Counted from the stretch's first letter, positions 8,462-17,396 are shown. The stretch: DNA of 64,000 nt from Peribacillus sp. FSL H8-0477 (GCF_038002765.1 NZ_JBBODE010000001.1:1178001-1242000); one strand, 5' to 3'. Notes: a model not told the origin generated them from the letters alone. A program made the numbers and translations.

Positions 8462-9208
8462 TTATTTTTTTCTTGAGACAAATAGAATGCGCTCGGTTTC
8501 TGCATGAATCGGTTCATCCTCAAGATCAGATAGAAGTTCAAGCACCTCAAAACCGGCTGCTTCTAGTAAGGCGCGGTAATGTGAGTGTTGATAGGTCCGT
8601 TGATAATGGAATTCATCAAAACGGTCGTACATCCCGCTTTCCTCATCACGAATGAAAAAGCTGAGTTCATGTTCAACACTGTGTTCGGCTTCACCAGGGA
8701 AGCATTCCCAAATATACGATACGTCTTCATCTGATAAGGCAAAGGTTTGATTGGCAAAGACCTTTTCCATTTTGTAAACAGAGTGGACATCGAAGAGGAA
8801 TAGTCCGTCTTCGCGGAGATGGGTATAAACTCCAGCAAACGTTTTGGAGATATCCTCTTCTTCGCGAAGGTAGTTAAGCGAATCACAAAATAATGTGACT
8901 GTGTCATAGGTGCCTAGGCCTTCAAGTTCAGCCATGTTCTGCTGAAAGAATGAGAGGGAAAGTCCCGCATTAGCAGCCTTGTCATTTGCCATTGAAAGCA
9001 TTTCTTCAGACAAGTCTACCCCAGCAACGGTAAAGCCGTGCTTTGCAAGTTCAACAGTGAATTCTCCCGTCCCACAGGCCAAGTCGAGCACGTGTTTGCC
9101 ATCGACGTTATATTGCTCCATTTTTGCAAGTAGCAATTCGAGCCACTTCTCATATGGAGCATCCTTCATCAAGTCATCGTAGACATAGGCAAACCGTTCA
9201 TAACTCAT
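8462..9208 (-). CDS. yqeM: Class I SAM-dependent methyltransferase YqeM
   Basis: The 248-residue protein has the class I methyltransferase motif I VLDLACGTGEF near residues 40-50, followed by the acidic end of strand 2 (VAGVDLSEEML). The substrate is unknown. Its start overlaps the stop of rsfS by four bases, so it is translationally coupled as the last gene of the yqeG-yqeM operon. Confidence 0.9.
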   Translation of the reverse strand: MSYERFAYVYDDLMKDAPYEKWLELLLAKMEQYNVDGKHVLDLACGTGEFTVELAKHGFTVAGVDLSEEMLSMANDKAANAGLSLSFFQQNMAELEGLGTYDTVTLFCDSLNYLREEEDISKTFAGVYTHLREDGLFLFDVHSVYKMEKVFANQTFALSDEDVSYIWECFPGEAEHSVEHELSFFIRDEESGMYDRFDEFHYQRTYQHSHYRALLEAAGFEVLELLSDLEDEPIHAETERILFVSRKK

Positions 9209-9558
9209 AAATTCATGTCACTCAAATCTTCTATTGGTGCGTCGCCCCAAAGGCGTTCAAGCTTATAATAGCCTCTTTCATCACGGTGGAATACATGAGC
9301 AATAACATCGCCAAGGTCAACAAGGATCCATTTCGCTTCATCAAAGCCTTCCATCCGTTTAACTGTAACGCCGTTTTCTTCAGCCTTACTTTTCAGTTCG
9401 CGGGCAATTGCCTGCACTTGTTTATCGGAGTTACCGTGACAGATTAAGAAATAATCAGATATCAACGAAATCCCCTTCATATTTAGTACAACAATTTCCT
9501 CAGCACGTTTATCATCAGCAGCTTTTACTGCGGTTACAAGTAGTTCACGTTCAGTCAT
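9205..9558 (-). CDS. rsfS: Ribosomal silencing factor RsfS
   Basis: This 117-residue protein of the former DUF143 family binds ribosomal protein L14 (uL14) on the 50S subunit and blocks subunit joining, lowering translation when nutrients are scarce. Family stretches include SDYFLICHGNS and DLGDVIAHVF followed by YYKLERLW. It overlaps yqeK by four bases and yqeM by four bases, the usual order. Confidence 0.95.
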   Translation of the reverse strand: MTERELLVTAVKAADDKRAEEIVVLNMKGISLISDYFLICHGNSDKQVQAIARELKSKAEENGVTVKRMEGFDEAKWILVDLGDVIAHVFHRDERGYYKLERLWGDAPIEDLSDMNL

Positions 9559-10130
9559 TCAATCTTCTCCTTAGTCTTCATGATTAAATCGTTATAAGAA
9601 TGGAATGTATCAGGATAGACAGCCTGTTTCTTTTTCATTAGAAAAACGATCGTGTTACGCATGGCTTCAATAACTGCTTGGTTTAGGCTAATTTTAGCTG
9701 TTTCTCGTACTTCTTCAACCCCGGGAAACAATCGGCCAGGCTCAATATAGTCAGCCAAGTAAATAATCTTATCAAGCAGTGTCATACCGACTCTGCCTGA
9801 AGTATGGTAACGAATAGCATCTAGAATCTCCGTATTGGTTATTCCGGCTTCTTTTTCCACAAGGTAGGCTCCGACCGGCGCATGCCAAAGCTCGCTATGA
9901 AAATCGAGCAGTGTTGAAGCCATACCTTGTGAAACGATGATTTCGCGCATTTCCTCTTTAGGACGAAATTTAGCATAATCATGGAAAATGGCAGCAAGCT
10001 CTGCCTTTTTAACATCTGCGCCGTAACGATTTGCTAATTCAATCGCTGATTCAGTCACGCCAAGCGTATGCTGATAACGACGCTCAGTCAATTGTTTTTC
10101 CACCAATTCCAAAGCTACCTCACGATTCAT
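9555..10130 (-). CDS. yqeK: HD-domain Ap4A hydrolase YqeK
   Basis: This 191-residue HD-superfamily protein carries RRYQHTLGV, the metal-binding pair in AIFHDYAKF, HAPVGAYLV and YLADYIEPGR. The family hydrolyses diadenosine tetraphosphate symmetrically to two ADP. The ATG at 10130 (MNREVALELV) is chosen over one nine bases earlier because GGAGA lies eight bases before it but abuts the earlier ATG. It overlaps the end of nadD by 11 bases. Confidence 0.92.
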   Translation of the reverse strand: MNREVALELVEKQLTERRYQHTLGVTESAIELANRYGADVKKAELAAIFHDYAKFRPKEEMREIIVSQGMASTLLDFHSELWHAPVGAYLVEKEAGITNTEILDAIRYHTSGRVGMTLLDKIIYLADYIEPGRLFPGVEEVRETAKISLNQAVIEAMRNTIVFLMKKKQAVYPDTFHSYNDLIMKTKEKIE

Positions 10131-10689
10131 ACAAACCATTCTCCTTTATATACTCCCGCACATTGTCCGGAAGCAGATATTTGGTGGTCTGGCCCGCTTT
10201 GATCCGTTTCCTAATCATCGATGAAGATAAATGCAATTCAGGCATCTCTACCATCGTAATCGGATAGCGGGTCGATTCCTCATACCCTGGCCGTTTGACT
10301 CCCACAAAGGAAATCAATGTCATCAATTCATCGACGCCGTGCCAGTTAGGCAAATATGCAATCATATCTGCACCAATGATAAAATAAAATTCGACCTCAG
10401 GCTCGCGATGTTTTAATAGTTTTACCGTATCGAGGGTGAATGATGTCCCTTCACGCTCAATTTCTATATCTTCTACAAAAAAGCCCGGATGACCACTAAT
10501 GGCATTTTCCAGCATTGACAGCCTGTCCAAATTGGAGACCTGCTGTGTCTTCTGTTTATGCGGAGGAACATGATTGGGCATGAACCTAATTTCATCGAGG
10601 TTTAATGCATCCAGGACTTCATTCGCAACGATTAGATGGCCGATATGGGGCGGATCAAACGTCCCCCCTAGGATACCTACCCTTTTCAT
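10120..10689 (-). CDS. nadD: Nicotinate-nucleotide adenylyltransferase
   Basis: NadD transfers AMP from ATP to nicotinate mononucleotide, the penultimate step of NAD synthesis. The 189-residue protein has the nucleotidyltransferase signature GGTFDPPHIGH at its N-terminus and the C-terminal SSSMIRKRI motif, where the family has ISST/SSSxIR. The ATG at 10689 has AAGGAG six bases upstream; an in-frame TTG two codons earlier lies too close to that site. It is followed by overlapping yqeK. Confidence 0.95.
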   Translation of the reverse strand: MKRVGILGGTFDPPHIGHLIVANEVLDALNLDEIRFMPNHVPPHKQKTQQVSNLDRLSMLENAISGHPGFFVEDIEIEREGTSFTLDTVKLLKHREPEVEFYFIIGADMIAYLPNWHGVDELMTLISFVGVKRPGYEESTRYPITMVEMPELHLSSSMIRKRIKAGQTTKYLLPDNVREYIKENGLYES

Positions 10690-10699
10690 AGGCAACTCC

Positions 10700-10990
10700 T
10701 TATGGTAATTTAATTTGTTTATTTTCTTTTGATTCTTTATATAAAACGACCGTTAGACCGATTAACTGAACCAATTCAGCCTTAGCTCCCTTAGCGAGTG
10801 CTATAGCAACCTCTTTTTTATCATCTTCGCAGTTGTTCAAAATGCTGACTTTCAATAATTCGCGAGCTTCCAGCGCTTCACGAATTTGTTTGATTAAGTT
10901 GTCATTAACGCCGCCTTTTCCTACTTGGAAAATTGCATTTAAATCATGAGCATTTGCTCGTAAAAACCGTTTTTGTTTACCAGTTAACAT
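10700..10990 (-). CDS. yhbY: CRM-domain RNA-binding protein YhbY/YqeI
   Basis: The 96-residue protein MLTGKQKRFLRANAHDL is a single CRM domain with the GKGG motif (VGKGGVND) that contacts RNA. Homologues associate with pre-50S particles. The ATG at 10990 is preceded by AGGAGG; upstream in-frame codons belong to the end of aroE, which it overlaps by seven bases. Confidence 0.93.
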   Translation of the reverse strand: MLTGKQKRFLRANAHDLNAIFQVGKGGVNDNLIKQIREALEARELLKVSILNNCEDDKKEVAIALAKGAKAELVQLIGLTVVLYKESKENKQIKLP

Positions 10991-11826
10991 GTGGAGCCTC
11001 CTAATTTGTTCAAAACAATTTCTTTCATTCTTTGTGTATCCGGGAATATTCCCGTCCACAACTGAAAAGCAAGCGCAGCTTGATTAACTAACATATCAAC
11101 GCCGTTCTGTATTTCAGCGCCATTCGCTTTCGCTTGTATCAATAATTGGGTTTCGAGCGGGTTGTAAATAACATCACTAACAAAGGCATCATGCCTCAAA
11201 CGTTTGCTGTCCAGCGGCATCGCATTCGTATCAGGGCTCATTCCAGATGAAGTCGTCTGAATGATTAAATCATATTCACCCAGGGACTGCTCCGCTTCTG
11301 ACATTGTTAGAGCAGATGATTGTTTGGGATAAGGACAGTCAGCAATCAGCAATTCAGCACGAGCAAGCGTCCGATTAGCGATATCCACATTCGATACCCC
11401 TTCTTTCACCAACGTAAAATAAATGGCTCTTGCCGCTCCCCCTGCACCAATAATCAAGGTTTTTTTCGACGTTAACTCGATCCCTATTCTCTCAACGAGC
11501 GAGCGATAAAAGCCTTCACCATCTGTATTATACCCTATATATCGCCCATTCTTATAAATAACCGTATTAACAGCCCCAATTGCTCTTGCAAGATCGTCCA
11601 CTTCATCAAGAAGCGGAATGATGGCCGTTTTATGAGGAACCGTGACATTAAACCCGGAAACTCCAACCGCCTTCAATCCTTTAATAGCATCCGGCAAGTT
11701 TTCTGACAGTACATGAAAATGATGATATCGGGCAGCAATGTTCTCAACCTGAAAGGCATCATTATGGATTGCAGGGGACATGGAGTGCGCAATGGGATCA
11801 CCAATAACACCGTAAATATGTTCCAT
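10984..11826 (-). CDS. aroE: Shikimate dehydrogenase
   Basis: AroE reduces 3-dehydroshikimate to shikimate with NADPH. The 280 residues include the substrate motif IAHSMSPAIHN, the catalytic lysine in NVTVPHK, and the nucleotide loop IIGAGGAARAI. The ATG at 11826 gives the family N-terminus MEHIYGVIG; another ATG four codons upstream abuts the ribosome site AAGGAG and is less likely. It lies inside the yqe operon. Confidence 0.95.
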   Translation of the reverse strand: MEHIYGVIGDPIAHSMSPAIHNDAFQVENIAARYHHFHVLSENLPDAIKGLKAVGVSGFNVTVPHKTAIIPLLDEVDDLARAIGAVNTVIYKNGRYIGYNTDGEGFYRSLVERIGIELTSKKTLIIGAGGAARAIYFTLVKEGVSNVDIANRTLARAELLIADCPYPKQSSALTMSEAEQSLGEYDLIIQTTSSGMSPDTNAMPLDSKRLRHDAFVSDVIYNPLETQLLIQAKANGAEIQNGVDMLVNQAALAFQLWTGIFPDTQRMKEIVLNKLGGSTC

Positions 11827-11842
11827 TTCCCTTACCATCTCC

Positions 11843-12952
11843 TTAAATTAATGATTTACGAAGAATGACATTTACACCCTTCGGCACATAAGCAGCAACC
11901 TTAGCGCCTGGTTCATTAACAGTTACCCAGCCTAGGCCGGAGAACACGATATCCATCTTACCTTCTTTAATTGAAAATTCATGGCGAACCATCGTAGGAA
12001 ACTCGTCCATTTGGTCACGGCGCGGCGGATATAACATCTCACCAGCATGATTTTTATAAAGCTCATCTGCTTTTTCAAGCTTTGTCCGGTGAATCCCTAA
12101 TTCATTCGAGATATAACAAGTTAATGAGCGTCTTCCACCTGCTAGATAATCAAGACGAGCCAGTCCACCGAAGAAAAGGGTTTGTTCTTCATTTAGTTGA
12201 TAAACTTTCGGTTTAATCTCTTTTTTCGGCGTAATCAGCTTTAGATCACGCTTATCAACAAAGTGAGCCATTTGGTGATGATTAATGATACCTGGTGTGT
12301 CGATCAGGGCAGTCCCATCATCAAGCGGAATCTCAATGATATCAAGTGTTGTTCCAGGGAAGTGAGAAGTAGTAATAATATCAGCTTCTCCACTCACTTC
12401 TTTTATTAAGCGGTTGATGAATGTTGACTTACCAACATTCGTACAGCCTACCACATATACATCTTTGTTTTTACGGTAGTTCTCAATTGCTTCAGCGGCC
12501 TCAGAAACGCCATTGCCTTTTTCAGCACTAACCAGCAGCACATCAATCGGGTTTAATCCCAATTCTCTCGCTGATTGCTTCATCCAATGAATTAATCGAT
12601 TATGTTTAATTGATTTAGGCAGTAAATCGACTTTATTACCAATCAACAATACATCATTATTTCCTGCAAAACGGTTTAATCCAGGCAGCCAGCTGCCATT
12701 GAAATCAAAAATATCAACGATTTTAACAATCAATGAATCCGTTTCGCCCACTTTGTTAAGAATCTTTAAAAAGTCATCATCGGTTAACGATACGTCTTGG
12801 ACTTCATTATAATGTTTCAGTCTAAAGCAACGCTGACAAATAATTGACTCTTTTTCTAATGCCGATGCCGGAGCATAACCTAAACCTTTCGGATCTTCGG
12901 TCTGCACATGTACACCACAGCCAATACATAAAATTTCTTCTTGGTTGCTCAA
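11843..12952 (-). CDS. yqeH: Ribosome biogenesis GTPase YqeH
   Basis: YqeH is a circularly permuted GTPase needed for 30S assembly. An N-terminal zinc finger (CIGCG and CQRC) comes first, then motifs in permuted order: G4 GNKVD, G5 SAEKG, G1 GCTNVGKST, G3 DTPG. The start is probably the TTG at 12952, which overlaps the yqeG stop codon (TTGA) and has GGGAGGA seven bases upstream; an ATG five codons earlier would bury that site. Length from the TTG is 369 residues, near the usual 366. Confidence 0.94.
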   Translation of the reverse strand: MSNQEEILCIGCGVHVQTEDPKGLGYAPASALEKESIICQRCFRLKHYNEVQDVSLTDDDFLKILNKVGETDSLIVKIVDIFDFNGSWLPGLNRFAGNNDVLLIGNKVDLLPKSIKHNRLIHWMKQSARELGLNPIDVLLVSAEKGNGVSEAAEAIENYRKNKDVYVVGCTNVGKSTFINRLIKEVSGEADIITTSHFPGTTLDIIEIPLDDGTALIDTPGIINHHQMAHFVDKRDLKLITPKKEIKPKVYQLNEEQTLFFGGLARLDYLAGGRRSLTCYISNELGIHRTKLEKADELYKNHAGEMLYPPRRDQMDEFPTMVRHEFSIKEGKMDIVFSGLGWVTVNEPGAKVAAYVPKGVNVILRKSLI

Positions 12953-13470
12953 TTGTTGTCCTCCCATTCTATCATTCCTTTACGCTTTAAATAACGTAAA
13001 ATCCTTCGTTCAATTCTACGATTCATTTTCGTCCAAAATCCGTCCGTTTTAGCCACAGGGACTACCAAAATCGTATGATACCCCCCTCGATTTCCACCGA
13101 GTATATCTGTCAACAGCTGGTCACCAATAACCACTGTTTCCTCACGATTAATTCCCATTGCAGCTGCAGCACGGTGAAAAGCACGGCGAAAAGGTTTTCG
13201 AGCTTCGAAAATAAACGGGATCTGAAGAGGGTCAGCGAAGGACTTAACTCTTATTTCCTTATTATTAGAAACGATTGTCACTAAAATTCCCTGCGCACGC
13301 ATTTCTTCGAACCAAATAATCAGTTCCGGAGTCGCTAACGGCCTGTCCCACTCAACAAGCGTATTATCAAGATCCGTTATAATCCCTTTAATCCCTTTAG
13401 CCTTTAATTCCTCAGGCTTTATATCAAAAATGCTCTTTGCATGTTCACTTGGCATAAATTGTTTAAACAT
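12949..13470 (-). CDS. yqeG: HAD-superfamily phosphatase YqeG
   Basis: This 173-residue protein has HAD motif I DLDNTLV and motif III-type VIGDQLLTDI, so it is a subfamily IIIA phosphatase of the YqeG/Gep4 type. The substrate is not certain; related enzymes dephosphorylate phosphatidylglycerophosphate. The ATG at 13470 has GAGGTGAG close upstream; a longer in-frame reading to 13569 lacks one. It heads the operon running to yqeM. Confidence 0.9.
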   Translation of the reverse strand: MFKQFMPSEHAKSIFDIKPEELKAKGIKGIITDLDNTLVEWDRPLATPELIIWFEEMRAQGILVTIVSNNKEIRVKSFADPLQIPFIFEARKPFRRAFHRAAAAMGINREETVVIGDQLLTDILGGNRGGYHTILVVPVAKTDGFWTKMNRRIERRILRYLKRKGMIEWEDNN

Positions 13471-13695
13471 GGACTCACCTCTCAATATTTCCGAGTATTT
13501 ATCGTCTTCCATCATATCCAATTTTTCATCATTATTCAAAGAAAGTCCGGAAAATTGTCGTATTCTCATTATGTAGTTTCATACCTTGATACGGTAATTA
13601 GACCCACCAGAATATCATTTTCAGCAAAATTTAATGATACCATAAATAGTTCTTAATAGGGAAAAAGTTTCGACAAAAATCTGCATTTCTGTTGT

Positions 13696-13794
13696 TGTGG
13701 ATAACTTTATACACATTATCCACCCTGATTGATATAGAAAATTACCATTTATAAACAACTTAACCACAAGTTATCCACGGGTGGATGTGGATAA
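13696..13794. promoter_or_regulatory. DnaA-box cluster upstream of sda
   Basis: Within 100 bases there are three perfect DnaA boxes (TTATNCACA): 13696-13704 on the minus strand, 13707-13715 on the plus strand, and 13786-13794 on the minus strand. One-mismatch boxes lie at 13716-13724, 13749-13757, 13760-13768 and 13771-13779. DnaA is known to bind next to sda in B. subtilis and to activate it, so replication status sets sda expression. The cluster may also titrate DnaA. Confidence 0.88.
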
Positions 13795-13803
13795 CCGGAA
13801 CGA

Positions 13804-13832
13804 TTGTTCTCCAGGATTAATTCTGATACAGT
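13804..13832 (+). promoter_or_regulatory. Probable sda promoter
   Basis: TTGTTC at 13804-13809 and TACAGT at 13827-13832 are separated by 17 bases and lie just downstream of the DnaA boxes, a layout suited to DnaA activation. No other convincing promoter is seen before sda. Confidence 0.45.
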
Positions 13833-13907
13833 AAAGATACAACAAAGGGAACGTACCAATATATGCGACACATACAAGAATATTCCATAAATATATGGAG
13901 GTGAATC

Positions 13908-13919
13908 GCCGCTAGCGGC
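13908..13919 (+). promoter_or_regulatory. Perfect 12-bp palindrome between the sda Shine-Dalgarno and start codon
   Basis: GGAGGTGA lies at 13897-13904 but the sda ATG is at 13927, about 25 bases from GGAGG and too far for ordinary initiation. The palindrome GCCGCTAGCGGC fills this gap. Folding as a small hairpin would shorten the spacing, so it may tune translation. No in-frame start codon lies nearer. Confidence 0.5.
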
Positions 13920-13926
13920 AGTCAAA

Positions 13927-14067
13927 ATGAATAAACTATCTGACGATTTGTTGATTGAATCCTATGTCAAGGCCCAGAAACTAAAGCTAAGCATTGACTT
14001 TATCAGCTTAATTGAGATCGAAATTCGGAGAAGGTCTTTAACACATAAAATCAATGTGGGTTTTTAA
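13927..14067 (+). CDS. sda: Sporulation checkpoint inhibitor Sda
   Basis: Sda binds the histidine kinase KinA and stops phosphorylation of Spo0A when replication is disturbed. The 46-residue protein begins [19 protein letters not shown] and forms the family's helical hairpin, with IEIRRRSL in the second helix, where B. subtilis has IKRRSL. It has the family length and lies next to yqeG with DnaA boxes upstream, as in B. subtilis. The long gap from the ribosome site is unusual. Confidence 0.93.
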   Translation: MNKLSDDLLIESYVKAQKLKLSIDFISLIEIEIRRRSLTHKINVGF

Positions 14068-14076
14068 CCCTTAAAC

Positions 14077-14107
14077 CTGGCCTGATATAATCAGGCCGAT
14101 TTTTTTT
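14077..14107 (+). terminator. sda terminator
   Basis: GGCCTGA pairs with TCAGGCC around TATAA, followed by seven or more T residues. Confidence 0.88.
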
Positions 14108-14111
14108 GCCT

Positions 14112-14891
14112 TTACCTTATATGCCCCAGCGTTTGTCCAAGCCGTACTTCAGCAGGAAGTTGTAAGTCCTGAAGCGGTTCAAATGTTCCTTTTTCAAATA
14201 AAAGCACGACCGTTGAACCAAAGCTGAAATAGGCCATCTCCTGACCCTTTTCCAGTTCCTTCGCTTCCTCCGTAATAACGATCGAATTGATAAACATCGC
14301 ACCGACTTTCACGACGGCAAGATGTCCATATTGATGCTGTATTTCCGTAATGTTTCGGTAATTTTTCGAAAGCGGCGCTTGTCCGTACTTCATGCCCAAA
14401 CGATTAACGGGATAAGATTTTTGCCCAAGTACCCATCGATTATTAACCGTGCCAGTCACCGGGGAATGAATGCGGTGGTAGTGGCTCGGACTTAAATAAA
14501 GCACCATATATGTACCGCCAAGATACTTAGACAATGCCTTACTATTCCCTAGCATTTCCTCAATCGAATAAATTTTATCCTTCACAACAATTTGTTTATC
14601 AGCGTTAATCTCTCCCATGTCTTCGAATACACCGTCAACGGGGCTGACCACTGCAGAAGCATCCTCTGTGATTTGTCTCGCACCCTCTTTTAACGTACGA
14701 GTAAATAAATCATGCAGCGTATTAAAAGAAGCGATTTCTTCTTTGCTTTCCTCTTTATTTATCTTAAAAACTTTTACGAATGAAGGGATCAACGGTTTAC
14801 TTAATTTAGAATCAGCAAACCTTTTTAATGCTCCTGAAGTCATTCGTCCATTCGTCAACTCAATAAAAAATCTATATAGAGATTGGTACAA
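14112..14891 (-). CDS. psd: Phosphatidylserine decarboxylase
   Basis: Psd removes CO2 from phosphatidylserine to give phosphatidylethanolamine at the membrane. The 259-residue proenzyme contains VVSPVDG, the histidine motif LSPSHYHRIHSPV and, near the C-terminus, FGST, where self-cleavage before Ser yields the pyruvoyl cofactor. The start is a TTG with GGGGTG eight bases upstream. It is divergent from pssA, whose product is its substrate. Confidence 0.94.
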   Translation of the reverse strand: MYQSLYRFFIELTNGRMTSGALKRFADSKLSKPLIPSFVKVFKINKEESKEEIASFNTLHDLFTRTLKEGARQITEDASAVVSPVDGVFEDMGEINADKQIVVKDKIYSIEEMLGNSKALSKYLGGTYMVLYLSPSHYHRIHSPVTGTVNNRWVLGQKSYPVNRLGMKYGQAPLSKNYRNITEIQHQYGHLAVVKVGAMFINSIVITEEAKELEKGQEMAYFSFGSTVVLLFEKGTFEPLQDLQLPAEVRLGQTLGHIR

Positions 14892-15013
14892 ACATCAACA
14901 CCCCATCTGTAAAATTATTCAAATACCACTTGCATAATCTTTAATACGTAAAATATTATTATATAATATAGGTTTACTCAAAGTATAACTTGTTTCAAGA
15001 AAGGAGGGTACAA

Positions 15014-15550
15014 TTGTTTAATCACGCACTTGATCAAACGGTTAAAAAACTGAAAGCCCAACTTGCAAATATACTTACCTTAGTCAATTTATCCCTTGGC
15101 GGATATGCAATTATAGCCATTATAAATAATCAATTAAACCTAGGTTTATTACTGATTTTTCTTGCAGCGCTTGCTGATCGTTTCGATGGAATAGCAGCCA
15201 GGAAATTTAACTGTGAATCAGAACTCGGAAAACAGCTCGATTCTATGAGTGATATCATATCCTTTGGTGTCGCTCCTGCCCTTCTATTATATCAAGGTCT
15301 CTTAGTACAATTTGGTGCTCCAGGTACCTTTTTTGCGGTGTTTTACATCAGCTGCGGTGCCTTCCGTTTAGCTAGATTTAATATCTCTGAGAACAATGGG
15401 TATTTCACCGGAATGCCCATTACAGTAGCAGGATGTTTAGCCACGTTCAGTTTTCTGTTTATCCCGCATGCCCACCCCATCTTCTTTCTTTGCCTGATCA
15501 TTCTCTTGTCACTCTTAATGGTCAGTCCCTTTACCTTTAAAAAAGTATAA
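15014..15550 (+). CDS. pssA: CDP-diacylglycerol-serine O-phosphatidyltransferase
   Basis: PssA makes phosphatidylserine from CDP-diacylglycerol and serine. The 178-residue membrane protein carries the CDP-alcohol phosphotransferase signature DG-AR-G-D-D (DRFDGIAARKF and GKQLDSMSD, about residues 58-83) and several membrane helices. The TTG at 15014 is chosen because AAGGAGGG lies five bases upstream; a TTG eight codons earlier precedes that site. It faces away from psd across about 120 bases. Confidence 0.93.
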   Translation: MFNHALDQTVKKLKAQLANILTLVNLSLGGYAIIAIINNQLNLGLLLIFLAALADRFDGIAARKFNCESELGKQLDSMSDIISFGVAPALLLYQGLLVQFGAPGTFFAVFYISCGAFRLARFNISENNGYFTGMPITVAGCLATFSFLFIPHAHPIFFLCLIILLSLLMVSPFTFKKV

Positions 15551-15557
15551 ACAAGCA

Positions 15558-15592
15558 AAAGAGCCGCTGGTATCAAAACCAGCGGCCCTTTT
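15558..15592. terminator. Bidirectional terminator, pssA/pepF
   Basis: GCCGCTGGT and ACCAGCGGC form a nine-pair stem with A- and T-rich flanks between two convergent genes. Confidence 0.85.
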
Positions 15593-15599
15593 CATGTTT

Positions 15600-17396
15600 T
15601 TATGCTTCCTTAACTAACGGATTCGTGATCTCTAAAAATTCCTCAATATCCTTCAGACACGTTGACACGGCATTCTCCCAGAACGTACGCCCTGTAAGAT
15701 CCACGTCAAGGTGCTTAGCAGCAAGATCTTCGACATTCATCGAACCAGTATCCCGCAGCAGGGCCATATATTTTTCTTCAAAACCTTTCCCTTCTTGCAG
15801 AGCCTTTTCATATATGCCCAATGAGAATAAATAGCCAAATGTATATGGGAAGTTATAGAACGGCACATCAGAAATATAGAAATGAAGTTTCGATGACCAG
15901 AAGCCTGGATGATATTCACTAAGTGCTTCTCCATATGCCTCTTTTTGAGCATCCGTCATTATTTCATTTAGGCGGGCAACACTGACTACCCCTGTTTTTC
16001 TTTCTTCATAAAAACGGGTTTCGAATAAAAAGCGTGCATGAATATTCATTAGTAAAGCCACTGTCCGTTGAATTTTATCTTCAAGCAGTGCTAACTTCTC
16101 GCTTTCAGTTTCCGCTTCCTTTACCGATGCATCTGCAACAATCATTTCGGCAAATGTCGAAGCTGTTTCAGCAACATTCATTGCATAACCACTGTTTAAT
16201 GGATGCGTTTCTTTCAGTGTATGAGAATGGAACGCGTGACCCAATTCATGTGCAAGTGTAGAAACATTTGATGGTGTTCCCGAATACGTCATGAAAATTC
16301 GTGACTGCCCGCTGATTGGGAAGCCCGTACAAAAACCGCCTGGTCTCTTATTCGGACGATCTTCTGCTTCAATCCAGCTGTCTTCAAAAGCCTTTTGCGT
16401 AAATGCAGCAAGCTCACTGCCGAATTTGCTAAATTGCTTAGTAATGAACTCAGCACCTTCTTGATAACTCATTGTGCTGGATTCCCCTGTTGTTGCAATT
16501 GGTGCATCCAAATCGGCCCAGCTTAAACGCTCTACTCCTAGTAATTCAGCTTTACGGTTTAGGAATTTAACCAGCGGCTCCTTATTATCTGCAATGACAC
16601 CCCACATACTATCAAGCGTTTTTTTCTGCATACGATTGATTTCAAGCGGTTCAGCAAGTACATCTGTGCGGTCATGTTTTTCATAAACACTCAAGCGGAA
16701 CCCTGCCAAGTGATTGAGAGCTTTGGCAAATAACTCACTCTTTTCACCCCATGCTTTTTCCCAAGCTGCGAAAATTTGTTTCCGAACTTTGGGATCAGCA
16801 TCTGAGAATTTATTAGACGCCTGGCCCACTGAAAGCTCTTCCCCATTAAACGGAATTTTTATCGTTGCAACAATCGTATCGTACAACTGGCTCCAGCCAT
16901 GATATCCATCTATTGCAAGTTGATTAATCAACGACTCTTCTTCCACAGACAACTTATTCTTCGCCTGATCACGGCGTTCAGTCAATATGTATGATAGCTC
17001 GTTCAACGGTTCAGTGTTTAAGAGATTTTGAAAAAACGACTCATCCAGCTGAACCAATTTTTCATCCATTTTTGTCAAGACATTCTCAAGTGCCGCATAC
17101 CCAGTCGTTAGAGCAGCTTCCCACTCCCTAGCCTTTGTATCTGTCATATCCTGAGCACCTAAGCAACTCACAAACCCGCTTGCCTGTGAAAGAGCATTTC
17201 GAAGAGTAGAAAGAAGCTCCACAGCACTTATTAATAGCTGAGCATCTTTCTCCTCAGACTTCACCTGCCAGCTGTCAATCAGCCCATCAAACCCTGAGAT
17301 GTCCTTTTCCACTTGATTCCAAAACTTTTCAAACTCCTGTGAGGAACTACCTCCCTCAAAAAAAACATCTAAATCCCACGTCAATGAATACGACAT
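15600..17396 (-). CDS. pepF: M3 family oligoendopeptidase, PepF type
   Basis: This 598-residue cytoplasmic zinc metallopeptidase carries HELGHAFHSH, the HExxH motif of family M3, near residue 385, with the third ligand glutamate about 25-30 residues on (AETASTFAEM). The N-terminal half is all-helical. PepF enzymes cut short oligopeptides. AAGGGGG lies seven bases before the ATG. B. subtilis PepF (YjbG) lies elsewhere in its chromosome, so this may be a clade paralogue; the symbol is given by family only. Confidence 0.85.
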   Translation of the reverse strand: MSYSLTWDLDVFFEGGSSSQEFEKFWNQVEKDISGFDGLIDSWQVKSEEKDAQLLISAVELLSTLRNALSQASGFVSCLGAQDMTDTKAREWEAALTTGYAALENVLTKMDEKLVQLDESFFQNLLNTEPLNELSYILTERRDQAKNKLSVEEESLINQLAIDGYHGWSQLYDTIVATIKIPFNGEELSVGQASNKFSDADPKVRKQIFAAWEKAWGEKSELFAKALNHLAGFRLSVYEKHDRTDVLAEPLEINRMQKKTLDSMWGVIADNKEPLVKFLNRKAELLGVERLSWADLDAPIATTGESSTMSYQEGAEFITKQFSKFGSELAAFTQKAFEDSWIEAEDRPNKRPGGFCTGFPISGQSRIFMTYSGTPSNVSTLAHELGHAFHSHTLKETHPLNSGYAMNVAETASTFAEMIVADASVKEAETESEKLALLEDKIQRTVALLMNIHARFLFETRFYEERKTGVVSVARLNEIMTDAQKEAYGEALSEYHPGFWSSKLHFYISDVPFYNFPYTFGYLFSLGIYEKALQEGKGFEEKYMALLRDTGSMNVEDLAAKHLDVDLTGRTFWENAVSTCLKDIEEFLEITNPLVKEA

